A DNA stretch of 64,000 nt. It comes from Mycobacterium sp. ACS4331 (lineage in GTDB: Bacteria; Actinomycetota; Actinomycetes; Mycobacteriales; Mycobacteriaceae). A program made the position numbers and the translations under genes. The stretch is taken from positions 62,001 through 126,000 of the forward strand of contig NZ_LZHW01000102.1 of NCBI RefSeq assembly GCF_001667265.1, written 5' to 3'. Shown here one piece after another: positions 21,601 to 29,493 of the stretch. The notes under the pieces were generated by a model. That model worked only from the letters and a program-made list of their open reading frames with translations. It made no database searches and was not told the DNA's origin. Positions within the stretch are counted from its first letter, which is position 1; each line of letters starts with the position of its first letter.

Positions 21601-21970
21601 CGCGCCGTGGTTGATGTCGTTCGCTCAGGCGCGGCCGTTCGCCGAGGCGTTCCGCAACGCCGACCAGAATCGCGGCGGCTCCAGTCAGTTCCTGACCGAA
21701 CTGCGCGCGCTTCCGCACGACGAGTGGGCTGGCCGCCTGCGCAGGCTGATCTCCGACTCGATCAGCCTGATCCTGCGGCGAGCGGTCGATCCGGACCGAC
21801 CGCTCTCCGAGTACGGACTGGACTCTCTCGGCAATCTCGAGTTGCGGACGCGAATCGAGACCGAGACCGGCATTCGGATCAGCCCGATGGGCATCACGAC
21901 GATCCGGGCGTTGGCCGAGAGCCTCAGCGAAACCCTCGCTGCCGATACGGCGGTGTCGAGTCCATCATGA
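15674..21970 (+). CDS. Mas/Pks5-type iterative polyketide synthase
   Basis: A 2098-aa highly reducing type I PKS, the length of Mas and Pks5 (about 2110). Domains in order: KS (about 10-430; active Cys181 in DSACSS, EAHGTGT, KTNFGHSQ), AT (about 530-830; Ser627 in GHSMGEAAAA), DH (about 895-1170; His931), ER (about 1405-1710; NAD(P)H loop near 1556), KR (about 1730-1960; TGGMGGLG, Tyr1903), ACP (about 2010-2085; Ser2051 in GLDSL). There is no thioesterase, as usual for Pap-dependent synthases. It should extend FAAL-activated acyl chains with methylmalonyl-CoA to methyl-branched acids; extender choice is inferred from Mas resemblance. GTG 15674 is used; TTG 15683 is possible. A very long AT-rich leader precedes it. 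Confidence 0.95.
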   Translation: MEELGEASVTPVAVIGMACRLPGGIASPEALWDALLRGDDLVTEVPADRWDADEFFDPEPGVAGRSVSKWGGFIDDVGGFDAEFFGISEREATAIDPQQRLLLETSWEALEHAGLDPSSLSGSLTGVFVGMTYADYQLVAADAQALEGPYGFTGNNFSLASGRIAYALGVTGPAYTVDSACSSGLLAVHNACRSLRDGESDLALAGGVNVLLEPRKMASGSAQGMLSPTGKCHAFDVDADGFVSGEACAMVLLKRLEDAERDGDRILAVIRGTAANQDGHTVNIATPSRDAQVAAYRAALAVAGVDGSSVGMVEAHGTGTPVGDPIEYASLAAVYGIESACALGSSKTNFGHSQSASGAVSLIKAVLALQHGVIPQSLHFNRLPDEMAKIDTNLFIPQANVPWPIAGQPRRAAVSSYGLSGTNVHAVVEQAPTGSSPKVVAHDAAPVGVDGPLLFPLSSTSAEGLRQTAGRLADWAGSHLRDDELRDLGYTLARRRGHRSVRTTVLAATPEELVTGLREVADGELPHEPAVANAGRGPVWVFSGHGSQWAGMGTALLASEPVFAATIAELEPLIARESGFSVTEAMTSPDVVATMGRVQPTIFAMQVALAATLRSYGVTPGAVVGHSMGEAAAAVVAGGLTLEDGVKVICRRSRLMDTVAGSGAMASVELPASQVLSELTAQGVTDVVLSVVASPQSTVVGGAKDSVRRLIAAWEQRGIMAREVAVEVASHSPEVDPILDDLADALEDISPTDPEIPYYSSTLFDPRDTPVFDLDYWSDNLRYTVRFAAAVQAALEDGYRVFGELSPHPLLTHAVDQTARGLDMSMAVLASMRREQDMPNGLRGFVGDLHSAGAAVDFEALYPDGRLIDAPLPAWTHQTLMLTRVAEDARGGHSLAVHPLLGAHVRLPEAQERHVWQADIGTAAQPWLDDHQVNSVTALPGAAFCEMALSAAALVLGDAAEVCDVTFDQMLLLDEHTEVCAQAERRGDGAVDFEVDTVADEDRVRRSGARLKTADEASPAVHDITRLLDTHPERIDGAHLRELFAERGIVYGPAFCGLVAAHVGTGGQRSVFAEVALPGALRSGQSAYTVHPALLDACFQAVAAHPDIRDDAAPTLLLPLGVRRIRAHASTRHAQYCYARVQRVDATTVEADLDILDDDGTVLVAVQGLRLGTGTTAESERDRTLNSRLLTIGWVRQEAPAAASTDIRSLLVIDGGQADELPAQLADAFGQRGVDVHRLSWPLHGHDEQAQAELVAQLSGGGIGAVVVVLESATGAPGAESVATGADQVRRLVHIARELPEVAGAPRLYVLTRGTQTVVDGDVANLEQGGLRGLLRVVGVEHPHLNPTSIDLDATPGSVAEAERVAAQVLAGGDEDETAWRDGQWYVARLNLTPLGADDLRTTTVDHERDGVRLQIRTPGDLQSLELAAVDRVEPGPGQIEVAVTASNLNFADVLVALGRYPSFEGRMPSLGADYAGVVTAVGPGVTEHQVGDQVAGISTSGAWATYITSDANLAVTLPPALSASQAAAVPSAHATAWYSLHNLARISAKDKVLIHSGTGGVGQAAIAIARAAGAEIYATAGSEERRDVLRAMGIKHVYDSRSTAFAEEIRRDTAGYGVDIVLNSLPGAAQRAGLELLSFGGRFVEIGKRDIYGDTRLGLFPFRRNLAFYAVDLALLALTDPATMRDLLTTVFAQIAEGVLPPPQTTHFPLAEGATAIRVMGAAGHTGKLVLDIPHSGQDTAVVPPSEAKPFRRDGAYVVTGGMGGLGLFLAEKMAAAGAGRIVLNGRSSPGAHAQAVIDRIRAAGTQVDVCRGDIAEPGTAHRLVTAATATGLALRGVLHAAAVVEDATLAAITDDLVQRDWAPKVVGAWNLHEATVDQPLDWFCSFSSAAALVGSPGQGAYAAANSWLDAFTHWRRAQGLPATAIAWGAWSEIGAGQGMAADESMAISPSDGAYAFDALLRHDRAHTGYAPVAGAPWLMSFAQARPFAEAFRNADQNRGGSSQFLTELRALPHDEWAGRLRRLISDSISLILRRAVDPDRPLSEYGLDSLGNLELRTRIETETGIRISPMGITTIRALAESLSETLAADTAVSSPS

Positions 21971-21998
21971 CGATCCGACAGTGGAGTAAGGGGCAGTA

Positions 21999-23459
21999 GT
22001 GGTCGCATTCCAAGCAATCCACGAGTGGGACGACGCCCCCGGCGTGGTCACGTCATGGGAGCCTTCAGCGTCAACATTGGCCAAAGTGGCTGCCGCTCCG
22101 GTCAATTCGGTGCCGGTCAGTTATCAGCAGGCGCAGCATCTGCACGCCTATCGGGACCACGCCGCGCACGGCCGCAACATGGCCAGGCTCAACATCCCGT
22201 CGTGGAACATTCAGGGCCAGTGCGACGTTCGAGCCATGACCCATGTGATCAACGCCTACCTGCGCAGGCACGACACCTTTCACAGCTGGTTCGAACACGA
22301 CGGCGGCGACGGTTTCATTCGGCACACGCTGGAGAACCCCCGCGACATCAGGTTCGCGGCTAAGAACTACGGCGAGATGACGGCGGAGGCTTGGCGCGCG
22401 CACGCGCTGGCCACCCCGAACCCGTTGCAGTGGGACTGCTTCCGGTTCGGCGTGATCCAGCGTACGGATCACTTCACGTTCTTCCTCAGTGTCGACCACG
22501 TGCATGCCGACGCGATGTTCATGGGCGCGCTGTTCGTCGAGATCCACATGATGTACGCCGCACTGGTCGGCGGCGGCGCGCCACTGCAGCTTCCCGAACC
22601 GGGCAGCTACCACGACTACTGCACGCGGCAGCACGAGTACACCTCGGCGCTGACGTTGGACTCACCCGAAGTGCGGGCGTGGATCGAGTACGCCGAGGAG
22701 AACGGCGGATCCATGCCGAAGTTCTCCCTGCCGCTCGGCACCATGGCCGAGTCCCGCGGCGGTGCACTGCTGACGGTGGAACTGCTCGACGAGGAGCAGA
22801 CCGACCGCTTCGAGGCGGCATGCATGGCGGAGGGCACCCGGTTCAGCGGCGGGGTCTTCGCCTGCGCGGCCCTGGCTGAGCGCGCGTTGACGGGCAACGA
22901 CACCTACCACGTGGTCACGCCCACGACGACGCGGAACTCGCAGTCGGAGTTCATGACCACGGGCTGGTTCACCGGACTGGTCCCCATCACCGTGCCGGTG
23001 GGCGGCCTGTCATTCGGCGCCATCGCCCGCGCAGCGCAGGCGTCGTTCGACTCGCGGGTGGATCTGGCCCACGTGCCGTTCGAGCGAGTGGTCGAGTTGG
23101 CCTCCGAAGTCGGCGTGCACAAACCGGATTCAGGTGTGCCCATGCTGTCGTACCTCGATGCGGGGCTGCCGCCGCTGTCGCCGGCGATCATCGCGGAGTG
23201 GAACCAGTTGAACGGCCGAGTCTTCAGCGATGCCGGTGACGCGCACCAGTTCGGCATGTGGGTGAACCGACTGGGGCGCGGCACCACGATCACCGTCGCC
23301 TTCCCGAACAATTCGACCGCCCGGGTGTCGGCCCTGCGTTATGTCGAGGCGATGAGGGCCGAATACCTCGCGGTGGTGCAGGACGGAACGGCGGCGCCGG
23401 CGGTCACGCCGGAGCAGAATGTGCCCGCCCTTGCGGCCGCGGGCTCCGTCGCCAACTGA
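21999..23459 (+). CDS. PapA-type polyketide acyltransferase
   Basis: A 486-aa condensation-fold acyltransferase of the PapA1/PapA3/PapA4 type. The catalytic motif is HxxxD with His167 and Asp171 in DHVHADA; the second Gly of the classical HHxxxDG is replaced, as is usual in trehalose-acylating Paps. A second block, TTGWFTGLVPITVPV, corresponds to the conserved floor-loop region. It should transfer acyl chains from the upstream Pks ACP onto a sugar, probably trehalose-like. The start is GTG 21999 with AAGGGG upstream, 28 nt after pks. Confidence 0.9.
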   Translation: MVAFQAIHEWDDAPGVVTSWEPSASTLAKVAAAPVNSVPVSYQQAQHLHAYRDHAAHGRNMARLNIPSWNIQGQCDVRAMTHVINAYLRRHDTFHSWFEHDGGDGFIRHTLENPRDIRFAAKNYGEMTAEAWRAHALATPNPLQWDCFRFGVIQRTDHFTFFLSVDHVHADAMFMGALFVEIHMMYAALVGGGAPLQLPEPGSYHDYCTRQHEYTSALTLDSPEVRAWIEYAEENGGSMPKFSLPLGTMAESRGGALLTVELLDEEQTDRFEAACMAEGTRFSGGVFACAALAERALTGNDTYHVVTPTTTRNSQSEFMTTGWFTGLVPITVPVGGLSFGAIARAAQASFDSRVDLAHVPFERVVELASEVGVHKPDSGVPMLSYLDAGLPPLSPAIIAEWNQLNGRVFSDAGDAHQFGMWVNRLGRGTTITVAFPNNSTARVSALRYVEAMRAEYLAVVQDGTAAPAVTPEQNVPALAAAGSVAN

Positions 23460-23478
23460 CACGGGGGAGGCACGGGTG

Positions 23479-24903
23479 ATGGCGGTGGTGGATCGGGCAC
23501 GTCGGCAGCGGTTTCGCCGACGTGCGGTGGACCAGGATGCCGGTCCGGACAATCGACTCTCCTACACCGATCAGGCGATGTTCCTCGCGCTGCGCGCCAC
23601 CGGCGAGGAGTCGTTGGCGCAGTTCGTCTGGGTGTACGACAACGGGATCGACCTCGATGCGGTGCACCGCTTCCACGCCGACCTCGGATACGGTCTGTTC
23701 GGCCGGCTCATCGAGCCGTCGCCACTGCCGTTCGGACGCCATCGCTGGGTCGCTGCGACCGGGCCGGTGACACCGTTCGACATCGAGCAGAACCCGCGTC
23801 CGCGAACGGAACTCACCGACTGGGCCGATGAGCGTGCGGGTCTGCCGATCGATCCGGAGACGGGGCCGGGCTGGCGCATGGGTGCCCTGCCGATGACCGA
23901 CGGTTCGACCGCGGTCAGCCTGGAGATCTCGCACTGCCTCACCGACGGTATGGGCGCCGTGATCACGATCACCGACGCACTCAAGGGCATTCGCCGGGAC
24001 CTGAACCTTCCGCCCGCCGGAGCGCGGCCGACATGGCGGGGAGTGCGCGAGGACGCGCGCGACACGGTTCGCGAGGTGCCCGCGCTGGCCAGGACTCTGG
24101 TCGCCGCGGCCCGGTTGGCCTACCGCCGGCGCGGGGACATCAAACGGTCAGCACCCCCGCCGATCGTGACATCCGCGGGTGATTCGGCGGCCGAGGTTCA
24201 GGTGCCCGCCATCTCGGTGTTCGTGAATGCCGCGGACTGGGATTCGAGTGCGGAGGCGCTGGGCGGCAACTACTTCTCGCTGGCGGCGGGATTCGCGGCC
24301 CGGCTCGGCGCCCGGATGGGCCGTCAGCGCGCCGCGGACGGTGCGGTGAGCCTGCTGGTCCCCATCAGTGAGCGCACCGAGGACGATTCACGGGCCAACG
24401 CCGTCTCGCTTGACACGATCGCCGTCGACCCGGCGTCGGTCACCACAGATCTGACGGCGGCGCGCACCGCACTGCGTGAGGGCTTCAAACGCCGCCGCGA
24501 AGAGCCCGACGAGTCGTTGGAACTGCTGCCCCTGATTCCGTTCGTCCCGAAGTTCACCGTCAAGCGCGGCGCCGACGTGCTGTTCGACTTCGCCGATCTG
24601 CCGGTGTCGTGCACCAACCTCGGTGATCTCGATCCGATTCTGAGCCGGCTCGACGGCACCGACTGCGACTACCTGCTGCTGCGCGGGATCAACGGACGCA
24701 TCCCGCGCAGGCTCCTCGAGCAGCGCCGCGGCCTGCTGACCGTCGTCTCGAGCCGGTTCTGCGGAAGGGTCTCGCTCACCGTCGTGGGTTATCAACCCGG
24801 TGCCGAGAACACCAAGGACAGCCTGCGCGCCGTCGTGTCCAGCGTGCTGGCTGAGTTCGGACTCGCCGATGTCGACCATCCGGAAGGTGAGATTGGTGGC
24901 TGA
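23479..24903 (+). CDS. Condensation/WS-DGAT-like acyltransferase 1
   Basis: A 474-aa protein with the HxxxDG motif at His152-Asp156-Gly157 (SHCLTDG), placing it in the CoA-dependent acyltransferase superfamily of wax-ester synthase/DGAT and condensation proteins. It opens with NRLSYTDQAMFLAL, the same layout as DGAT N-termini, and ends with a conserved NLGDLDPI...GYQPGAENTK region. It is a paralogue of the next gene along its full length. ATG 23479 sits 8 nt after GGAGG (23466-23470). Substrate unknown; context suggests acylation of the cluster's glycolipid. Confidence 0.82.
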   Translation: MAVVDRARRQRFRRRAVDQDAGPDNRLSYTDQAMFLALRATGEESLAQFVWVYDNGIDLDAVHRFHADLGYGLFGRLIEPSPLPFGRHRWVAATGPVTPFDIEQNPRPRTELTDWADERAGLPIDPETGPGWRMGALPMTDGSTAVSLEISHCLTDGMGAVITITDALKGIRRDLNLPPAGARPTWRGVREDARDTVREVPALARTLVAAARLAYRRRGDIKRSAPPPIVTSAGDSAAEVQVPAISVFVNAADWDSSAEALGGNYFSLAAGFAARLGARMGRQRAADGAVSLLVPISERTEDDSRANAVSLDTIAVDPASVTTDLTAARTALREGFKRRREEPDESLELLPLIPFVPKFTVKRGADVLFDFADLPVSCTNLGDLDPILSRLDGTDCDYLLLRGINGRIPRRLLEQRRGLLTVVSSRFCGRVSLTVVGYQPGAENTKDSLRAVVSSVLAEFGLADVDHPEGEIGG

Positions 24904-26278
24904 CACCGCGAACAACGCTGCGCCGATGGACAACCGGCTGGTCTACCTGGACCAGGCGATGTTCGACGCCATGCGGGCGGGGAATCGCTCGCAGCTGATG
25001 CAGTGCCTGTGGATCTACGAACATCCGGTCGACTTCGAAGCGCTCGCGCGGTTCCACGACAACCTCGGCTACGGGCTCGGGGGCCGACTGATCCAGCGCT
25101 CGGTGCTGCCCTTCGGCAGGCACCGGTGGGTGTCGGCGCTCGGCCCGGCGTCCGATCTGGACATCGAGACTTCTGCCCGGCCCCGCGAAGAGTTCAGCGA
25201 CTGGGCCGACGAGCAGGCCGCCCGTCCGATCGACCCCGAGTTCGGGCCCTGCTGGCGACTGTCGGTGCTGCCGATGACCGACGGGTCCACCGGGCTGAGC
25301 CTGGTGGCCTCCCACGCGGTCGGCGATGGTGTGGCCGGTCTGGTGACGATCTTCGCCGCCATCAAGGGCGAGCGGCCCGACCTGGGCTATCCGGCCCGCC
25401 GCGGTACGACCCGCAGGGCCAGGCTGAGGTCGGCCCGGGAGGATGCGCGCGCGACCCTGCGCGACCTGCCGGAGGTGCGCCGCACGCTGGCCACGGCGAT
25501 CAAGCTGACCCTGCGGCGCCGTCACGACATCGCGCGGACGGCCCCCGCTCGGCGGGCGCAGATCGTGGGAGCCGACCGCGTCGTATCGGTGCCCGCGGTG
25601 TCGGTCTTCGTCGACATCGACGAATGGGACGCGCGCGCCGCCTCGCTCGGCGGGAACACCTACTCCCTGCTGGCCGGTGTCGCCGCCCGCCTCGGCGCGC
25701 GGATGGGCCGCACCGTGACCACCGGTGACGACGGCGCCAAGGTGAATCTGCTTCTGGCGCTCAGCGATCGCTCCTTCGACGACTACCGCGCCAACGCGAT
25801 GTCGATCGGCAGCGTGGGCGTGGACCCGGACGCGGTCACCACCGACCTCACCGCGGCCCGCGCCGCCATCAGGTCGGCGCTGCAGGCACGCAAGGACACC
25901 CCGGACGAGTCGCTGCAGTTCCTGCCGCTGATCCCGTTCGTCCCGCAGCGTGCCATGAAGCGTCTGTCCGACGTCTTCGTCGGTGCGGCCGATCTGCCGG
26001 TGTCGTGTTCGAACATGGGTGATCTCGAACCCACGGTGGGCCGCCCCGACGGATCCGACGCCGAGTACATGGTCATGCGCGGCATCGACCAGAACGTCAT
26101 CGAACGCGACATCGTCGCCGCGGGTGGACATCTGGTGCTCGTGTCCGGCCGGCTCGGCGGCAAGGTGTCCATCTCGGTGGTCGGTTACCAGCCGGGGGCG
26201 CAGAACACCAAGGCCTGGCTTACGGATCTGGTGCACCAGACCCTGGCGGAGTACGACCTGACCGGGCAGATGATCTGA
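24896..26278 (+). CDS. Condensation/WS-DGAT-like acyltransferase 2
   Basis: A 460-aa paralogue of the preceding protein, with HxxxDG at His140-Asp144-Gly145 (SHAVGDG) and shared blocks such as DNRLVYLDQAMF, LPLIPFVP, ADLPVSCSNMGDL and GYQPGAQNTK. The GTG at 24896 overlaps the upstream stop by 8 nt and has GGAAGG 8 nt ahead; ATG 24926 is an alternative. The tandem suggests duplication followed by specialisation for two acyl positions or chain types (inference). Followed by a 91-nt gap before the ligase gene. Confidence 0.82.
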   Translation: MADTANNAAPMDNRLVYLDQAMFDAMRAGNRSQLMQCLWIYEHPVDFEALARFHDNLGYGLGGRLIQRSVLPFGRHRWVSALGPASDLDIETSARPREEFSDWADEQAARPIDPEFGPCWRLSVLPMTDGSTGLSLVASHAVGDGVAGLVTIFAAIKGERPDLGYPARRGTTRRARLRSAREDARATLRDLPEVRRTLATAIKLTLRRRHDIARTAPARRAQIVGADRVVSVPAVSVFVDIDEWDARAASLGGNTYSLLAGVAARLGARMGRTVTTGDDGAKVNLLLALSDRSFDDYRANAMSIGSVGVDPDAVTTDLTAARAAIRSALQARKDTPDESLQFLPLIPFVPQRAMKRLSDVFVGAADLPVSCSNMGDLEPTVGRPDGSDAEYMVMRGIDQNVIERDIVAAGGHLVLVSGRLGGKVSISVVGYQPGAQNTKAWLTDLVHQTLAEYDLTGQMI

Positions 26279-26369
26279 TGCCCGCCTCCACCCTCGACGT
26301 TCGCGGCACGAGCCGCACAACTTCGGCCGAGTTCACCATCTCTGCGCCGAGCACGAAAGGTATCTGACA

Positions 26370-28136
26370 GTGATCGCATCCTCGCTTACTGGTGTTCTTC
26401 GCGAACGGGCCGGCCTGCAGCCCGGCGACCCGGCGTTCACCTTCATCGACTACGAATCCGACTGGGACGGCGTCGAGGAGACGCTCAGCTGGGCGCAGAT
26501 GTACCTTCGCGTCAAGAATCTCGCGGTGAAGCTGCGCGAGGTCGCGGCAGTGGGGGACCGTGCCGTCATCCTGGCACCCCAGAGCATGGAGTATGTCGTC
26601 GCGTTCCTCGGGGCCATCGAGGCCGGTCTGATCGCGGTGCCGCTCTCGACACCGATGGTCGGGGCCCACGACGATCGCGTCAACGCGGTACTGGCCGACG
26701 CCGCGCCGACCGTCATCCTGACCACCTCGGCGGTCAACGAGACGGTCACGCCCTACGCCACATCCGCCGAGGGGCGCCCCGCACCGACGGTGCTGGCCGT
26801 CGACACGCTCGATCTGGACACCCGCTCGGGCGGCCGGCTCAAGCGCGAGACCCCGCCGGAGACCGCCTACCTGCAGTACACCTCGGGATCGACGCGCACC
26901 CCGGCCGGCGTCATGGTCTCGAACCGCAACCTGGCGGTCAACTTCGAGCAGATGATGGGCGGTTTCTACCCCGACTACAACCGGGTGCCGCCGGCCGACA
27001 GCACCGTGGTGTCGTGGTTGCCGTTCTACCACGACATGGGTCTGCTGCTCGGCATCGTCGCGCCGATCCTGGGCGGTTGGCACTCGGTGCTGATGAGCCC
27101 GCTGTCCTTCCTGGCCCGGCCGGCACGGTGGATGCGGCTGCTGGGAACGCACACCCATGCGCTGACCGCGGCACCCAACTTCGCGTTCGACCTGGCGGCT
27201 GCGCGCACCACCGACGAGGACCTGCAGGGGTGCGACTTCGGCAACGTCCTGAGCATCATGAGCGGCGCCGAGCGGGTCCACGAGGTGACCGTGCGCAGGT
27301 ACACGGAGCGTTTCGCGCGCTTCAACCTGCCGCCCAAGGTGATCCGGCCCTCCTACGGCCTGGCCGAGGCGACGCTGTACGTGCAGACCCGCAGCCCAGG
27401 CGAGCCTCCTCAGGTGGTGCACTTCGAACCGGAGAAGCTCTCGGCCGGGCATGCCGAGCGCGCAGCCTCCGGCACGGCGCTGATCAGCTACGGCGCCCCG
27501 GAGTCGCCGTTGGTGCGCATCGTCGATCCCGACCACGGGACCGAGAGCCCCGCAGGCGATATCGGCGAGATCTGGGTGCACGGTGAGAACGTCTGTGCCG
27601 GTTACTGGAACAAGCCCGCGGAGACCGAGCGCACGTTCGGCGGCAGGCTGGTCAACGCGCCGGCCGACGCACCGGCCGAGAATTGGCTGCGTACGGGCGA
27701 TCTCGGATTCATGTCCGAGGGGGAGTTGTTCATCATCGGCCGAATGAAGGATCTGCTCATCATTCGGGGACGCAACCTCTATCCCGACGACATCGAGGCC
27801 TCGGTGTCGGTGATCACCCGCGGGCGGGTCGCGGCGGTGGCCGTGCCCGACGACACCACCGAGAAGCTGGTGGTGATCGCCGAGGTCAAGGACAAGGGCC
27901 TCGGCCCCGCGGAGCTGACCGAACGTCTCGAGACCATCAAAGGCGAGGCCGCGTCGGTCATCTCGACGGCCCACGGCGTCGCGGTGGCCGACATCGTGCT
28001 GGTCGCGCAGGGCTCGATTCCGATCACCACGAGCGGCAAGACCCGGCGCTCGGCCAGCCTTGAGAAGTACCTGGCGGGGGAGTTCACGCGCCTGGACGCC
28101 ACGGCGCTGGCGGGGGCGCCCGCGGGAAGCCGATAA
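26370..28136 (+). CDS. Fatty-acyl-AMP ligase (FadD23/24/25-like)
   Basis: A 588-aa adenylate-forming enzyme. The ATP loop is YTSGSTRTPAGV (residues about 170-181), followed by GLAEATLYV, WLRTGDLGF and IRGRNLYPDDIE, with a C-terminal TTSGKTRRS lysine region. Length and motifs match the long-chain fatty-acyl-AMP ligases that load starter acids on Mas-like PKSs, rather than acyl-CoA ligases. GTG 26370 is preceded by AAAGGT. It is the last gene of the pks-pap-acyltransferase-ligase series and should activate the starter for the upstream PKS. Confidence 0.92.
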   Translation: MIASSLTGVLRERAGLQPGDPAFTFIDYESDWDGVEETLSWAQMYLRVKNLAVKLREVAAVGDRAVILAPQSMEYVVAFLGAIEAGLIAVPLSTPMVGAHDDRVNAVLADAAPTVILTTSAVNETVTPYATSAEGRPAPTVLAVDTLDLDTRSGGRLKRETPPETAYLQYTSGSTRTPAGVMVSNRNLAVNFEQMMGGFYPDYNRVPPADSTVVSWLPFYHDMGLLLGIVAPILGGWHSVLMSPLSFLARPARWMRLLGTHTHALTAAPNFAFDLAAARTTDEDLQGCDFGNVLSIMSGAERVHEVTVRRYTERFARFNLPPKVIRPSYGLAEATLYVQTRSPGEPPQVVHFEPEKLSAGHAERAASGTALISYGAPESPLVRIVDPDHGTESPAGDIGEIWVHGENVCAGYWNKPAETERTFGGRLVNAPADAPAENWLRTGDLGFMSEGELFIIGRMKDLLIIRGRNLYPDDIEASVSVITRGRVAAVAVPDDTTEKLVVIAEVKDKGLGPAELTERLETIKGEAASVISTAHGVAVADIVLVAQGSIPITTSGKTRRSASLEKYLAGEFTRLDATALAGAPAGSR

Positions 28137-28185
28137 CGGACAGGTAACACCGCTTATGTGCGTCGTTTAGGGGCGCTCTGGTGGG

Positions 28186-28191
28186 TAAAGT
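28186..28191 (+). promoter_or_regulatory. -10 box for leaderless lipL
   Basis: TAAAGT ends 7 nt before GTG 28199 when counted inclusively to the G, that is 7 bases (28192-28198) lie between. This would place the transcription start at the start codon and argues for GTG 28199 over the upstream GTGs at 28181 and 28190. Confidence 0.5.
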
Positions 28192-28198
28192 GCACAGT

Positions 28199-29467
28199 GT
28201 GAGCCATGTAACATCAGCGGGGCGCAGCGCGGCGCTCCCGGAGGGCGTCCACGGTGCTGCGGACCCCAACTTCTCGTGCGCTGTCCGTGCGTTCTCCGCG
28301 ATGTTCGGTCATCCCAGGTTCGGCGGTGGCGCGCTCGCGGTGTACCTGCACGGGGAACCCGTCGTCGACGTGTGGGCGGGTTATGCCGATCGCCGCGGTC
28401 AGCAGCCCTGGACCGCGGACACGGGCAGCATGGTGTTCTCCGCGACCAAGGGGGTGGCGTCGACCGTCATCCATCGGCTGGTCGACCGCGGGCTGATCGA
28501 CTACGACACCCCGGTCGCGGAATACTGGCGCGACTTCGGTGCCAACGGGAAAGCCGACATCACGGTGCGGGAGATGATGCGGCACCGCGCCGGCCTGTCG
28601 CACCTGAACGGTGTCACCAAGGCGGAACTGCTGGACCACACGGCCATGGAGGCGCGGATGGCGCAGGCCCCCGCGTCACGTCTGCGGGGAAAGCCGGCCT
28701 ATCACGCGCTGACCTACGGGTGGCTGCTGTCGGGGCTGGCCCGCTCGGTGACGGGTAAGGGTATGCGCCAACTGTTTCGGGAGGAGGTGGCCGCGCCGCT
28801 GGGCACCGACGGTGTGCACCTGGGTCGCCCACCGGCGACCGCACCCACCCGTGCGGCGCAGATCATTCATCCGCAGTCGAACCTGCCGAACCCGGTGTTC
28901 AATCTGCTGGCACCCCGCGCGGCCCTGCACCCCTTGACCGCCGGTTTCGGCTCGCTGTACTTCCCAGGGATGAAATCCGTTGTCCAGGGCGAAATTCCGA
29001 TGCTGGACGCCGAGATGCCCGCCGCCAACTGCGTGGCCACCGCGCGGGGTCTGGCGCGGATGTACGGCGCCATCGCCAACGGCGGCTCCATCGACGGCAT
29101 CCAATACCTGTCGACGCGAGTCGCCTCCGGTCTGGCGGGTCGTCCGAGCCTGCGTCCGGACCGCAGCGTGGGCATGCCGATGTCGTTCCACCTCGGGTAC
29201 CACGGACTGCCGTTCCCCGGGGTGCTGCCCGGTTTCGGCCATGTGGGCCTTGGAGGTTCGATGGGCTGGGCGATCCCGGAGAGTGGACTGGCCATCGGGT
29301 TCGTGCACAATCGCCTGCTGACCCCGTTCGTGGTGACCGACCAGGCCGGATTCGTCGCGACCGCGGCGCTGATCCGTCGCGGGGCCGCCTCGGCGCGTTC
29401 GCGGGGGTACCGCCCGATCGCCGAATTCGGTTCGCGTTACGACGAACTGACGCCAGTGGCGGGCTGA
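28199..29467 (+). CDS. lipL: LipL-type esterase / class C beta-lactamase fold
   Basis: A 422-aa serine hydrolase of the family VIII esterase/beta-lactamase group. The SxxK motif is Ser81-Ala-Thr-Lys84, and the second-motif tyrosine is probably Tyr173 in TYGW. It matches M. tuberculosis LipL (Rv1497) in length and position class: there it directly follows meaB. No signal peptide is evident. GTG 28199 is chosen on the -10 spacing. It could remodel acyl esters of the adjacent glycolipid, but in other species lipL exists without this cluster, so the link may be positional only. Confidence 0.85.
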   Translation: MSHVTSAGRSAALPEGVHGAADPNFSCAVRAFSAMFGHPRFGGGALAVYLHGEPVVDVWAGYADRRGQQPWTADTGSMVFSATKGVASTVIHRLVDRGLIDYDTPVAEYWRDFGANGKADITVREMMRHRAGLSHLNGVTKAELLDHTAMEARMAQAPASRLRGKPAYHALTYGWLLSGLARSVTGKGMRQLFREEVAAPLGTDGVHLGRPPATAPTRAAQIIHPQSNLPNPVFNLLAPRAALHPLTAGFGSLYFPGMKSVVQGEIPMLDAEMPAANCVATARGLARMYGAIANGGSIDGIQYLSTRVASGLAGRPSLRPDRSVGMPMSFHLGYHGLPFPGVLPGFGHVGLGGSMGWAIPESGLAIGFVHNRLLTPFVVTDQAGFVATAALIRRGAASARSRGYRPIAEFGSRYDELTPVAG

Positions 29468-29481
29468 GTCCTGGCTCACAG

Positions 29482-29487
29482 TAGGGT
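29482..29487 (+). promoter_or_regulatory. -10 box, leaderless membrane-protein gene
   Basis: TAGGGT is followed by 6 nt and GTG 29494, which gives transcription starting on the initiation codon. It overlaps the few bases after the lipL stop. Confidence 0.55.
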
Positions 29488-29493
29488 GACCGG

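Noticed and set aside
17657..21718. A 1353-aa open frame on the minus strand opposite the PKS
   Set aside because: It is antisense to conserved PKS domains and has the Arg/His/Gly-rich composition of a mirror frame in high-GC DNA; no ribosome site or domain.
15674..28136. Identification as the glycopeptidolipid locus
   Set aside because: No NRPS, methyltransferases or sugar genes; PapA/FAAL/MmpL set fits acylated glycolipid classes instead.
28181..28198. Upstream GTG starts for lipL
   Set aside because: They lie inside or before the TAAAGT -10 box and would not be on the mRNA if the box is used.
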